A stretch of DNA of 64,000 nucleotides from Chloroflexota bacterium (GTDB taxonomy: Bacteria > Chloroflexota > Anaerolineae > Anaerolineales > UBA11579): assembly GCA_019456165.1 (NCBI GenBank), contig VRUJ01000013.1, positions 26,764 through 90,763 of the forward strand, read 5' to 3'. A program made the translations under genes and the position numbers. Of the stretch, positions 8,235-17,454 are shown one piece after another; position 1 is the stretch's first letter; every line of letters begins with the position of its first letter. Below the pieces are notes generated by a model that did not search any database, was not told the origin of the DNA, and saw only the letters and a list, made by a program, of their open reading frames with translations.

Positions 8235-9818
8235 ATGATTGTTCCTTTCACACCCTTGGAATTTAGAGAACGGGCAGTTACTTATTTTGGTAACAAAGTC
8301 GGAATTGTAGATGGGGATAAACGCTTTACCTATGCCGACTACGATGTGCGCATTAACCGTTTAGCAAACTCATTGACAGATTTGGGGGTTGGGCAAGGGG
8401 AAGTAGCTTCCTTCATCACCTACAATTCACATCAACTTCTCGAAGCTTATTATGCCCTGCCTCAAATTCACGGCGTTCTAAATCCAATAAATATTCGTTT
8501 ATCGCAAGAAGAGATCGGATATATTCTCAACCATGCAGAAACCAAGATCTTATTCTTTCACCAGGACTTTTTACCTTTAGTTGAAGCCTTGAGACCAAAG
8601 CTGCCTAATGTCAAACACTTTGTTATTCTCGAACCAGATTCCAAACCAGACTGGGCGCATGATTATGAAGAATTGTTAGCAAAAGCATCACCTGAGGCTG
8701 ATTATGATATTGATTCGGTAGATGAGAACGCGGTAGTCGAGTTATTCTACACTTCTGGCACCACTGGTCCGCCCAAAGGTGTGGCAATCACCAATCGGAC
8801 GCTCTACATCCACACGATCCTCTCGATACCAGGTTTTCGTGCAACAGACAGAGATACTCTATTGCATGTAGTCCCTTTATTCCACGTAAATGGTTGGGGG
8901 ACTCCCCAAGTTCTGACTGCATTGGGCGGAAAACACGTCATGCTGCGCAAAGTCGATTATGACGATATGCTGCGCTTGATAGAAGCTGAAGGCGTAACCA
9001 AATTATTAGGTGTGCCGACTATTTTCAATGGTCTAGTAAACCACCCCGACCTGGGTAAATACGATCTCAGTAGTTTAGAGGAATGCGTGGTCGGAGGGGC
9101 GCCTTCCCCATTGTCTTTAATTGAAGAGCTAGAGGAAAAACTCGGAGTAACGGCGCTTGTGGGATATGGATTAACCGAAACCACACCTTTCATGACCAGC
9201 TCGAGACCGAAAGATCACATGCCCAAGGATGACGAATCCCGGCGAAAGATCCAGGTAAAAACGGGTATGCCTAACGTAGGCGTGCGTGTGCGCGTGGTAG
9301 ATGAGGCCGGCAATGAAGTGCCCCGGGATGAAAAAGCAATTGGTGAGATCATCACCCGCAGCAACATCGTGATGCAGGGATACCTTAAAGATAAAGAGGG
9401 TACTGATGCGGTAATTGTGGACGGCTGGTTCCATACCGGAGATATGGCCGTGATAGATGAGGAAGGTTTTATCACAATTGTCGACCGCAAGAAGGATATC
9501 ATCATCTCAGGTGGTGAAAATATTTCTTCCGTTGAGGTTGAGAAAGTCATCCAAAACCACCCCGCCGTGTTTGAAGCGATTGTTATAGGTGTTCCTGACG
9601 AGAAATGGGGCGAGGTAGGTAAAGCCCTGGTGGTGCTAAAACCTGACGCGCAAGCGACAGAGGCAGACCTCAAAGATCACGTGCGTGAGCATTTAGCCGG
9701 ATTCAAAGTACCAAAGACGATTGACTTCATGGATGAGCTGCCCAAAGGCGGCACTGGGAAAATCCTCAAACGCGATCTGCGTGCTCCCTATTGGGAAAAG
9801 TTTGAGAAGAAGGTTTAA
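8235..9818 (+). CDS. Acyl-CoA synthetase (AMP-forming), long/medium-chain type
   Basis: A 527-residue adenylate-forming enzyme that activates a fatty or aromatic carboxylic acid to its CoA thioester using ATP. The P-loop-like motif is YTSGTTGPPKGV near residue 173; GYGLTET near residue 312 and the hinge/TGD motif DGWFHTGD near residue 396 follow. The C-terminal catalytic lysine lies in PKGGTGKILKR near residue 510. Length and motif set match the family. GGAGG lies 6 bases before the ATG. It is a single gene with its own promoter region. Substrate specificity cannot be read. Confidence 0.88.
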   Translation: MIVPFTPLEFRERAVTYFGNKVGIVDGDKRFTYADYDVRINRLANSLTDLGVGQGEVASFITYNSHQLLEAYYALPQIHGVLNPINIRLSQEEIGYILNHAETKILFFHQDFLPLVEALRPKLPNVKHFVILEPDSKPDWAHDYEELLAKASPEADYDIDSVDENAVVELFYTSGTTGPPKGVAITNRTLYIHTILSIPGFRATDRDTLLHVVPLFHVNGWGTPQVLTALGGKHVMLRKVDYDDMLRLIEAEGVTKLLGVPTIFNGLVNHPDLGKYDLSSLEECVVGGAPSPLSLIEELEEKLGVTALVGYGLTETTPFMTSSRPKDHMPKDDESRRKIQVKTGMPNVGVRVRVVDEAGNEVPRDEKAIGEIITRSNIVMQGYLKDKEGTDAVIVDGWFHTGDMAVIDEEGFITIVDRKKDIIISGGENISSVEVEKVIQNHPAVFEAIVIGVPDEKWGEVGKALVVLKPDAQATEADLKDHVREHLAGFKVPKTIDFMDELPKGGTGKILKRDLRAPYWEKFEKKV

Positions 9819-9883
9819 TTAACCAGTTTCAAAAGTCAGCTAACAGGTAACAAATTTATTGCTAAACAAATTCCCGGAAATAC

Positions 9884-9916
9884 AGACCTTAAAGGTTTTA
9901 AAAACCTTTAGGGTCT
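9884..9916. repeat. 33-bp palindrome downstream of acyl-CoA synthetase
   Basis: AGACC, then AAAGGTTTT paired with AAAACCTTT, then GGTCT make an almost perfect inverted repeat 66 bases after the synthetase stop. There is no U tract beyond ATTT, so it could be a terminator, or a copy of a dispersed palindromic repeat. No second copy was seen in this window. Confidence 0.5.
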
Positions 9917-10043
9917 ATTTGGGTCCAACAAGATAGAGGCCGAATCCGCTTCAAAAAGGGAAATCGCGGGGATTTTAAGTTAGAATAGGAATGCACGCGT
10001 CACCTAATAGAACGGTTTATGGATTGATTGGAGGACATTAATC

Positions 10044-10940
10044 ATGAAAACTAAAGCGATTTTCTTGATCTGGATTCTGGGTGGGGCTCTGGGAAGTGTG
10101 TTGGTTGGTTGTGGTTCTCAACCAACAGATGATCTTCCTCTTGAAGAGTTTATAATAGGCAGATGGCGAATATCCGAAACACTCACCGAAGATCGGGCGG
10201 AACCATTATTTTATGCTCTCACCATAGAATTTTATAATTCAGATCGTATGTCTCTTAGTGAGGGTTCCCTTTTTGATGGATATTTTACAAGACAGTTTGA
10301 TTACGAATTCGTGGAGCAGAATAGTATTGGAGTTCGCAGTATTAGATCATATCAAAAATGGGACATTGAAAGAGATGGGGAATACTTGTCGGTAGAGTTT
10401 GGCTCTGGGTTTAATGTAGAGATTCCAAGAAGGAATTTATTAATTTTGGAAAGAACAATTGCGATAAATTGGAGTATTGTTACAATTATCCAATCCCTTG
10501 TCATAATTACAATATTTTCTCGCCTCTATAAGAAACACCAAAAAGATAAAACCATCGATTTACAGCAAAATAGTGAGGCCATTGTATCTTCAGACCATAA
10601 TGTAGAAGATTATTCGGTTTATTTTATTCTCTATGTAATTTCTTCTTTGTTTTTGGGTCTTTTTATTGGCGTCAAGTTTGTTCCACTCTTTCCATTCTCA
10701 CCATTGGGTCTTATTCGAGAGCCATTTGAAGGAATAATTATTCTGGAGTATTCTATTCTTCTCCCGATAGTTGTATTCAGTCTTATTCAAGCTCCAAAAC
10801 GAATAAAATCAAAATTCTGGTTATCAGGACAATGGTTTGAACCAAAACATTTTTTTGCAATATTCACCTTAGGTGTATCAATCATAGGGATCTTGATGAA
10901 TGTTAGCCAAATAGCATATTATTTTATCTATGGGAAATAA
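10044..10940 (+). CDS. Hypothetical membrane lipoprotein
   Basis: A 298-residue protein I do not recognise. It begins with a lipoprotein signal peptide ending in the lipobox LVGC (cysteine about residue 23). A beta-rich domain of about 90 residues follows (IIGRWRISETL onward), which resembles lipocalin-like small extracytoplasmic domains. After residue 130 come four hydrophobic segments (about 136-152, 184-206, 227-245 and 270-292). A lipoprotein signal followed by membrane helices is unusual. GGAGG lies 11 bases before the ATG. The gene stands alone between the synthetase and the aconitase-X pair. Confidence 0.6.
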   Translation: MKTKAIFLIWILGGALGSVLVGCGSQPTDDLPLEEFIIGRWRISETLTEDRAEPLFYALTIEFYNSDRMSLSEGSLFDGYFTRQFDYEFVEQNSIGVRSIRSYQKWDIERDGEYLSVEFGSGFNVEIPRRNLLILERTIAINWSIVTIIQSLVIITIFSRLYKKHQKDKTIDLQQNSEAIVSSDHNVEDYSVYFILYVISSLFLGLFIGVKFVPLFPFSPLGLIREPFEGIIILEYSILLPIVVFSLIQAPKRIKSKFWLSGQWFEPKHFFAIFTLGVSIIGILMNVSQIAYYFIYGK

Positions 10941-11115
10941 TCACCTTTTTAAAAAAATGAAATAATAAGAAGACTGAAATGTAATTTATCCCAGATTTGT
11001 GCCTCACTTGCACCTCAAATCCTGGACGATGACTTACCGTGTGGATGACTGCCATACCTAGGCGATGGCGGTAATATTTGTAATATAATTCATTCCTTCA
11101 CAACCGAAGGAAGTT

Positions 11116-12381
11116 ATGACCCTCACACTCACAAAAGAAGACAAGGCAAAACTTGACGGCAGTCGCGGCCCAGCTGTGCATATGGCCATGTCCATCATCG
11201 TGCGTATGGCCGAGGTTTACCAGGCCGAGCGGTTGATGGATATCACCGCCGCGCATATTGACAGCACGCTGTATATGGGCGATGCCACCCTTGAGTTTGC
11301 CGAGCGTTTGGCAAATTTGAGCGCACAGGTTATTGTCCCCACCAGCTTGAACGTGAGCGGGGTGGACGAACACAACTGGCAAGAGTGGCCGGTACCCCCC
11401 GATTGGGCGCACAAAGCCCAACGCCAAATGACTGCCTACCGCAGCATGGGGACGGTTCCCACCTGGACATGCGCGCCCTACCAAACCGAATTGCGCCCCG
11501 AGTTCGGCCAGCAAATCGCCTGGGGGGAATCGAACGCCATCGCCTTCGCCAACTCGGTGATTGGCGCACGCACAGAACGATACCCAGACCTGCTGGATAT
11601 TTGCGCAGCCATCACCGGGCGGGTCCCGGCAGCCGGGCTGCACCTGGCTGAAAATCGAGCCGGGCAAATCATAATTCGGCTGGTAGACGTTCCCACCTGT
11701 GTACAAGAGGATGATTCTTTTTATCCTGTCTTGGGAAATCTGATGGGGGAATTAGCCGGAGATAGGATTCCGGTTATCGACGGCTTACAAGTCCAGCCCA
11801 ACGAAGACCAACTCAAATCTCTGTGTGCCGCTGGGGCATCCTCCGGAGCCATCGCCTTGTTTCACTTTGTTGGCATTACACCTGAGGCCCCAACCCTGGA
11901 GGCAGCCCTTCAAGGCCAACCAGCCGAAGAGATTCATGCAGTCAATATGCACGAACTCAGGGATTCCCGCCGGGAACTTACCACATCAGCGGGGGATAAA
12001 TTAGACATGGTAGTACTGGGCAGCCCGCACTTTTCGCTAGCTGAGTTCAAACAGTTGGGGAATTTACTCGCAGGCCAACACCGCCACTCAGATGTCCAAA
12101 TCCTGATAACCTCCAGCCGAGCGATGACTGCTCTGGCAGATAAAGCTGGCTGGATCGCCCCTCTGCGCAAATTTGGGGCTAAACTAACCGTAGATACCTG
12201 CATCCTGACTACCCCAATGCTGCCTAAAACGATAAAAATCCTGATGACCAATTCGGCCAAATACGCCTATTATTCTCCTGGGCTGCTGGATACACAGGTA
12301 GTATTCGGCACCTTGGAAGATTGCGTACGTTCCGCGGTGGCCGGCCATGTCGTGCGGGATGAAAGTTTGTGGGCAGATTGA
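11116..12381 (+). CDS. Aconitase X catalytic (large) subunit, DUF521
   Basis: A 421-residue member of the aconitase-X family, which contains phosphomevalonate dehydratase of the modified (archaeal) mevalonate pathway and cis-3-hydroxy-L-proline dehydratase. Family segments visible are TCAPYQTELRP near residue 118, AWGESNAIAFANSVIGART near residue 135, AAGASSGAIALFHFVG near residue 237, and DTCILTTP near residue 360. The position normally read as LGCPH is LGSPH here (AGC codon at about 12022), so a cysteine expected to be an iron-sulfur ligand is serine. GGAAG precedes the ATG. It overlaps the small subunit by TGATG, which suggests translational coupling. Which substrate it dehydrates cannot be decided here. 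Confidence 0.85.
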   Translation: MTLTLTKEDKAKLDGSRGPAVHMAMSIIVRMAEVYQAERLMDITAAHIDSTLYMGDATLEFAERLANLSAQVIVPTSLNVSGVDEHNWQEWPVPPDWAHKAQRQMTAYRSMGTVPTWTCAPYQTELRPEFGQQIAWGESNAIAFANSVIGARTERYPDLLDICAAITGRVPAAGLHLAENRAGQIIIRLVDVPTCVQEDDSFYPVLGNLMGELAGDRIPVIDGLQVQPNEDQLKSLCAAGASSGAIALFHFVGITPEAPTLEAALQGQPAEEIHAVNMHELRDSRRELTTSAGDKLDMVVLGSPHFSLAEFKQLGNLLAGQHRHSDVQILITSSRAMTALADKAGWIAPLRKFGAKLTVDTCILTTPMLPKTIKILMTNSAKYAYYSPGLLDTQVVFGTLEDCVRSAVAGHVVRDESLWAD

Positions 12382-12821
12382 TGGCAAACGAAATTACCCT
12401 GCATGGACGACCAGTTATACCAGGATCAGCCTCAGGAGAAGGGTTGGTCAGCAATGCGCCGATAAGTTTTTGGGGCGGCTACGATCAAAATACCAGCGAA
12501 ATAATCGACCGCCGTCACCCCCTCTCGGGGCAGTTTGCTGCTGGCAAAGTGCTGGCTGTACCTTTCAGTAAGGGATCCAGCACAACCACGGCTGTAATGC
12601 TGGAAGCGATCCGTGCTGGTAATGCCCCGGCAGCCATCCTGACCACCGGAACAGATCATTTCTTTGCGCTGGCTTCTATAGTGGCTGATGAAATGTACGC
12701 CAAGCCAATCCCCATCATTGCGCTTAACCCCGAAGATTTCTCGAAATTAGAAAGCGGCCAAAAGATTGATATAAAACAAGATGGAACCATTCTCCTTTCC
12801 AGGTTATCTAAATCGCGATAA
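12381..12821 (+). CDS. Aconitase X swivel (small) subunit, DUF126
   Basis: A 146-residue partner of the large subunit. It carries the family's swivel-domain segments: HGRPVIPGSASGEGLV at the start, then FWGGYDQ, DRRHPLSGQ, and the serine motif SKGSSTTTA that holds the active-site serine. The ATG at 12381 overlaps the large-subunit stop (TGATG); an in-frame GTG at 12369 is possible but less likely. Together the two chains form one dehydratase. In archaea and some Chloroflexota the pair acts as phosphomevalonate dehydratase; in proteobacteria related fused enzymes act on hydroxyproline. No other isoprenoid or proline gene is nearby. Confidence 0.85.
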   Translation: MANEITLHGRPVIPGSASGEGLVSNAPISFWGGYDQNTSEIIDRRHPLSGQFAAGKVLAVPFSKGSSTTTAVMLEAIRAGNAPAAILTTGTDHFFALASIVADEMYAKPIPIIALNPEDFSKLESGQKIDIKQDGTILLSRLSKSR

Positions 12822-12875
12822 GTTCTATTCAGAGGTGGTATAGAAATTGGGGTGCGAGGTAATTAAACATCCAAT

Positions 12876-13355
12876 TCATCTGTATTCAGGATATCCTTTT
12901 CCGTCCCAACGTTCGTGGTGAGAGAATGCCGCGGGGTTGGAATCTTTAACAAACGCCATTGGCGCCATAATTTGTCTGCCGATGTTAACGTGCTCTTTAA
13001 TTTGTGCGTATTCTGCATCTGTAAGCGCCCCGGGTTTATTTAAAACAGCATCCGGGATGCCAATTTTACCTATGTCGTGCATCCGTCCAGCGATATCTAA
13101 TATTTTTAATTCGTTGGTTGAAAAACCTAGCTTTGCGGCAATTTGGAGTGAATAGAGTGTTACTCGTTCAGTATGTCCGCGGGTATATTCATCTTTCGCC
13201 TCTATGGCCCTAACTGCCGCGGAAATTGTGTCCTCAAAGTGTTTTTGCATCTGTGTATGTAGTTTCCGAAGATCGTGGGCGTACGCCAAGGCTTGTTTAT
13301 GGCTGAGGTCCTTCAGTTTTGCATTCTCATTGTCTGGATTTGGATCTTGCATCAT
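12876..13355 (-). pseudogene. HD-GYP phosphodiesterase, C-terminally truncated
   Basis: A 159-residue protein with the first half of an HD-GYP domain, the cyclic-di-GMP phosphodiesterase fold. The HTERV helix, the catalytic pair in RMHDIGKIGIPD and the second metal site FSHHERWDGKGYP are all present, but the protein stops three residues later (EYR). The last third of the domain (the RIVAVADVYDAL and DRPYR regions seen in the intact protein at 18343-21573) is missing, and the 54 bases downstream hold no remnant. Metal ligands are present, but the fold is probably incomplete. GGAGG precedes the start, which has two ATGs in tandem. It is transcribed together with the FHA and kinase genes. Confidence 0.7.
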
Positions 13356-13482
13356 TGTCCTCCAGCTAATCTAAATGATACATAAATTTTCTTCTATCAG
13401 CACTATACGATATCTCCTAATGTCTGTCAATATTTGTTCGAAAGTTATTGACTACTCATAAGAAGTTTTTCGGATGCGGGAA

Positions 13483-13911
13483 TCACGCATGTCTCGCTCT
13501 TGGCGCCCTAATGGTTTTACTTTTATCATGATCGGAGCTATACATATTTCCGTTCAGTGCATTGGTCGGTTGGATCGCTTTATCGGACACCTTTGAGCTG
13601 TTATGTAAAAACATCATTTCTACATCCGCTAGGGAAATCAGATCTCCTGAAATTATTTGGCATTTACTGATCTGCTGGTTGTTAACAAAGGTGCCTCCGG
13701 TGGAATTACTATCATAAATTACAAACTTCCCATTTTCAAATCGAATGCAAGCGTGTTGGCGAGATATTTTTAAGTCTTGGACGACAATATCGTTTACCAA
13801 CAACCGCCCGATGTGGGTGGTTTGGTTTACAATTGGAAATATTTGGTTTGCAATTATTAAATATATGTTTGATGGTACCTTCATAGTTGCTTCTTGTCTT
13901 TGTTTCTTCAT
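13483..13911 (-). CDS. FHA-domain protein
   Basis: A 142-residue cytoplasmic protein with a forkhead-associated phosphothreonine-binding domain at residues about 30-95. The core is visible as GRLLVNDIV, then ISRQHACI (Ser/His pair) and DSNSTGGTFVNN, the conserved loop and asparagine. FHA proteins usually read Ser/Thr kinase signals; no such kinase is in this window. The C-terminus is short, basic and without a domain. It lies between the truncated HD-GYP and the PAS kinase, all on the minus strand. Confidence 0.85.
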   Translation of the reverse strand: MKKQRQEATMKVPSNIYLIIANQIFPIVNQTTHIGRLLVNDIVVQDLKISRQHACIRFENGKFVIYDSNSTGGTFVNNQQISKCQIISGDLISLADVEMMFLHNSSKVSDKAIQPTNALNGNMYSSDHDKSKTIRAPRARHA

Positions 13912-14001
13912 AATTTTTTCCTTACTTAGTATCTAATAAATCTTCTATTTTGTTTAGATTTTTATGTAATAACCTAATAAACGGACCTGCCAGTATTGTT
14001 G

Positions 14002-15504
14002 CTATTGAGTAACTGCAAGCAATTCATTGACATTTTCCTCAACTTTTTGGGCATAATCATCCAAATCTGCTTGAATCCACACCTCAAACGTGGTGCCTTG
14101 TCCAACTTTACTCTCGACGGAAATTTTCCCACCCATTTCTTCTATTAGCGACTTTACGATATACAACCCAACACCACTGCCAGGAATTTCAGCAATGGTG
14201 ACATTTTTTGCTCGATAAAATCGCCTAAACAAATCCGAAAGAGCTTCATCAGGAATGCCAAGTCCCTCATCTCGGATTAGCACACTAACGCCCGCGTCTT
14301 TTTCCAATACTTCTATAATGATATTCCCATTTTCAGGTGAAAATTTCACGGCGTTGTTCAGCAAGTTGATAAACACTTGTTGAAGCCCATGAGTATCCGC
14401 TAAGATATTCGGGATATATGGAGGATCTTCAAAATTAATCGTCACCCCTTTTTTCTTTGCAATCGGTTTAACTGCCATTATTGAATCATCAATTAATGGT
14501 TTTAACTTCAATGAGGCCATATTTAGAACCAACATATTGCTTTCTAATCTTCCGGCTATTAGGAATCTATCAATCAGTATTCTCTGTCGATTTAATTCAC
14601 TGGCAAGAATTTTCCAATAATCTTCCAACTCTTCTTCGCTTCCACCCTCCCTGATCAAATCTGTCATCAAAATGGATGTGGTCACCGGAGTGCGCAGTTC
14701 ATGAGAGGCCCGATTGATAAAATCGGACTTCATTTGCTCGAGACGCACTTTATCGCTAACATCTCGTATGATGACAATAACCTCTTTATTGCCGCTTATA
14801 TCCAATCTCGCTTCGTAAGTTCTGGGATCATCTTCTAGTTGGTATTCAAAAAAGTGTAAATTTCTACTGATGAGTGTTTTCTCAACATTCTCAAGAATTT
14901 GATCCGCTATATTCTCAGGCATCACATCATGAACAAATCGATTTATTACGGATTCCCGCGGCAAAAATAGTGGGTGGCTTTCATGGGCAATATAATCCAG
15001 AAATTTTCCGGTATGAGTGATTCGACAGATCAAGTCTGGTATGGCATCCACAATTGCTTTATTCCGGGCTTCACTCTGTCGCAACGCCACTTCTGCTCGC
15101 TTCCGTCTAGTGATGTCACGCACAATATTCTGGATAAGTACGGGTTTTCCATCAGGGTTTTGCACCAATGTTGTACTTACTTCAACTGGTAGTGTTGAGC
15201 CATCTTTTCTCCGGTAATTACGTTCATAGATTGGTAAAATCCCTCCAGAACTGTCTGTAAGCTGAGTTCGATTATTCCCATCATCAAGGGCAACCACTTG
15301 CTGGATGGTCATACCGACAAGGTCTTCTAATTCATAACCCAACATATCAGCAGCCTGCTGATTCACTTTTACAAAAACAAAATCCAGGCTGGCAATAAAA
15401 ACCGCATCGTTTGTTTGCTCAAACAAAGCGCGATATAAGGCTTCATTTTCAAACATTTCTTGATAAGCTGACTCTTTTAGAAGAGTGTTCAATTGAAGTT
15501 CCAT
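14002..15504 (-). CDS. PAS-domain sensor histidine kinase
   Basis: A 500-residue soluble kinase. Two PAS domains occupy residues about 20-135 (with the PAC segment DGSTLPVEVSTTLV) and 145-255. The HisKA dimerisation domain carries the phospho-acceptor in FINRASHELRTPV near residue 268. The HATPase_c domain runs from about 375, with the N box INLLNNAVKFSP, G1 DEGLGIP and G2 GSGVGLYIVK. There are no membrane segments. It lies 22 bases downstream of the receiver-kinase hybrid, with a weak AAGGA site, so the two are one operon and may form a phosphorelay. Confidence 0.88.
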   Translation of the reverse strand: MELQLNTLLKESAYQEMFENEALYRALFEQTNDAVFIASLDFVFVKVNQQAADMLGYELEDLVGMTIQQVVALDDGNNRTQLTDSSGGILPIYERNYRRKDGSTLPVEVSTTLVQNPDGKPVLIQNIVRDITRRKRAEVALRQSEARNKAIVDAIPDLICRITHTGKFLDYIAHESHPLFLPRESVINRFVHDVMPENIADQILENVEKTLISRNLHFFEYQLEDDPRTYEARLDISGNKEVIVIIRDVSDKVRLEQMKSDFINRASHELRTPVTTSILMTDLIREGGSEEELEDYWKILASELNRQRILIDRFLIAGRLESNMLVLNMASLKLKPLIDDSIMAVKPIAKKKGVTINFEDPPYIPNILADTHGLQQVFINLLNNAVKFSPENGNIIIEVLEKDAGVSVLIRDEGLGIPDEALSDLFRRFYRAKNVTIAEIPGSGVGLYIVKSLIEEMGGKISVESKVGQGTTFEVWIQADLDDYAQKVEENVNELLAVTQ

Positions 15505-15526
15505 TATGTTATATTCCTTTTACCGA

Positions 15527-16693
15527 CTATCCTTCAGGGAATGTTTCTTGAGCTTCCCAATCGGAAGTCCCTGAAGGAAGCATCATATTTATATGGGTAC
15601 CTTTATTTGATTCTCCTATTGCTACATCTCCTCCTATGGAACGCGCCATTGCCCTGGCGATGGTTAGCCCCAAACCTAAACCACCATACTCGCGAGTATC
15701 TCCTTGACTAATTTGATAATAGCGCTCAAATACTTTCTCACGTTAGCCAGTTGGAATTCCAGGACCCTCATCTTCTATTGATAAAACACAACCTCCATCA
15801 CCTTGTGAAGTCAATTGAATTTTCACCTTCCCATAATCCGGACTGAATTTTAGAGCATTATCCACTAAATGAATCGCGGCTTTCTTAAACTCGAGCCGAG
15901 GAGCATAAATTTCGCCCTGGTTTGAGATGGTTACTTTTACATCCAGGTTTTTCTCTTGATAAATACTCAATTGTTTATCTATTGCTTTAGAAAAATCGAC
16001 ATTCAAATCAATTGTTTGGCGCAAAGTGTTTAGAGAACCCTGATCTAAATTTGTGAGGAAAATCAGGTCTTCAACTAAAAAGTGTAAATGCCTTGAGTTG
16101 GTTAAGGCTAGGTCAAGAAAATTGTTTTTATCTTCCGGATTCTCGTAATTTGCCAACATTCCTAGTTCTAAAGCCCCCAGAACTTTAGCTAAAGGAGTTC
16201 TAAGTTCGTGGTGGATATTCTGTAATATTTCTCGCCTTAATAACTCGAACTTCTCTTCTGCTTTTTCCCAGGTCTCTGTTCTTCCCAGATCCTTTCCAAT
16301 TTCACTACGGCGAAGCACTGATTCGACCCGAGCAACCAATTCTTGGCGGTCGAATGGTTTGGTGATGTAATCATCCGCTCCGGATTTAATCCCCATCAAT
16401 TTGTCGTCAAGATCGGTGCGCGCAGTGAGAAAAATAAAGGGTATGTTAATAGTTTGAGGATCTTGACTCAATCTTTGACGCAATTCGAAGCCATCCGGAG
16501 CTGGCATCATGACATCACAAACAATAATATCTGGTTGAGCTTCTTGCGCGAGAGATAATCCATCTGCCCCATTTCTCGCGGTTACTACTTCGTAACCAGC
16601 ACGTTTCATAACGGCGCTTAGTCCAAAGAGTAAAGATTCTTCATCATCGATTAACAATACCGTGGCAGGCTGGATATTCGTTATCGCTGTCAT
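15527..16693 (-). pseudogene. Response regulator-histidine kinase hybrid interrupted by one in-frame TAA
   Basis: The N-terminal receiver domain (residues about 8-125) has DDEE, the phospho-accepting aspartate in DIIVCDVMMPAPDG, and the TKPFD lysine. It is followed by a HisKA domain with QNIHHELRTPL and a HATPase_c domain. Translation stops at a TAA at 15743-15745, just after the G1 box (EDEGPGIPTG). The same frame then continues without another stop for 71 codons to 15527 and encodes the missing rest: REKVFERYYQ, then the G2 box GGLGLGLTIARA. So only one codon separates this from an intact gene; relatives often have tyrosine there, so TAT/TAC to TAA fits. I prefer the start at 16693 (GGAG 6 bases upstream) over 16705. 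Confidence 0.85.
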
Positions 16694-16817
16694 ATTTTTC
16701 TCCATTCAAGTAAAGTTTGTATTCTTTTCTGATCTCTGGTGTCAATGTTCGGGGTATTTATGGTTTTCATTTTATTATTTTCGCTAAAGCAACTTTTATC
16801 GCGTAAAAATGATTTCT

Positions 16818-17210
16818 TTAATCCGTCGCGACAACCCTTAGTTGGGAAATATGACTTGCTGCATGTTGGCTATTTTGAGAAAAATCGCATTTCCAGTTCA
16901 TTCCAGATAAATGGTTGCAATTCTCCCAAGTTAGCCCTTGATCAAGTGTTATGGATACGTATTCAGCTGTATTTGATCCATTTTCTGAAGTGACAGTAAC
17001 TTCAATACTTGCCAATTTATTTGGATCCTGCGGAAGAAGGACATAAGATAAATTGGAAATGTTGTATCCGATTATCTGATTGGCTTCATCTAATCTCGCC
17101 TCTCCAGGCTTTATGTCTGTAGATGCATACCCCGAGGTAGCAGAGGTAAATGCTACAAAAACTATGAAGAGCATGAAAACTAATGTTTGGGTTTTATATT
17201 GAGCTGTCAT
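16818..17210 (-). CDS. Small secreted protein under riboswitch control
   Basis: A 130-residue protein of unknown function with a cleavable signal peptide (hydrophobic stretch LVFMLFIVFVAFTSATSGYA). The mature part is beta-rich: SIEVTVTSENGSNT, a TLDQGLTWENC segment like BNR or sialidase-type repeats, and two cysteines near WENC and WKCDF that could form a disulfide. The start at 17210 has AAGGA 8 bases upstream; an in-frame ATG at 17240 lies ahead of that site. The mRNA leader holds three cyclic-di-GMP-I riboswitches, so the product is probably a surface or extracellular protein made in response to cyclic di-GMP. Confidence 0.65.
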   Translation of the reverse strand: MTAQYKTQTLVFMLFIVFVAFTSATSGYASTDIKPGEARLDEANQIIGYNISNLSYVLLPQDPNKLASIEVTVTSENGSNTAEYVSITLDQGLTWENCNHLSGMNWKCDFSQNSQHAASHISQLRVVATD

Positions 17211-17290
17211 CTTGCACATCCTTTTTGGATAATGTGTCAAAAACGACAGGGACTTCTCGCCCGCTGGGGTGGTTGTTTCAGTTACTATGC

Positions 17291-17380
17291 TTTCGGCGGC
17301 TTGGCAATCTTAGGCACCTGTTGGTGCCCTTAGACCCATGGCTTTGCGTCCCTGTCTTTCGGCAGGTTTGCCTTTATCGT
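17291..17380 (-). promoter_or_regulatory. Cyclic-di-GMP-I (GEMM) riboswitch, copy A
   Basis: Read on the minus strand, the 90 bases show the GEMM pattern: GATAAAGGCAAAC, a P2 hairpin whose loop holds GAAA, then GGACGCAAAGCC, GGGTCTAA, a second hairpin GGCACC-AACA-GGTGCC, and a closing segment GCCAAGCCGCCG. It is the copy nearest the secreted-protein gene (about 80 bases upstream of its start). Downstream, 17245-17253 is a 9-base perfect complement of 17348-17356 inside the aptamer and is followed by a run of five T on the minus strand, so an alternative terminator-like pairing exists. Confidence 0.9.
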
Positions 17381-17454
17381 GACTAAATTTGGTCTGATAA
17401 AAAAATTTGAGATTGAACTGCTTGGTTCTATTACCCCTCTTGCTCCGAAATTAC

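Noticed and set aside
9884..9916. Intrinsic terminator of the acyl-CoA synthetase
   Set aside because: The palindrome is good but has no T run on either side; listed as a repeat instead.
11098..11706. Antisense open frames of 60-200 residues opposite the aconitase-X gene
   Set aside because: They lie opposite a recognised conserved protein in a GC-richer stretch and show no protein-like motifs.
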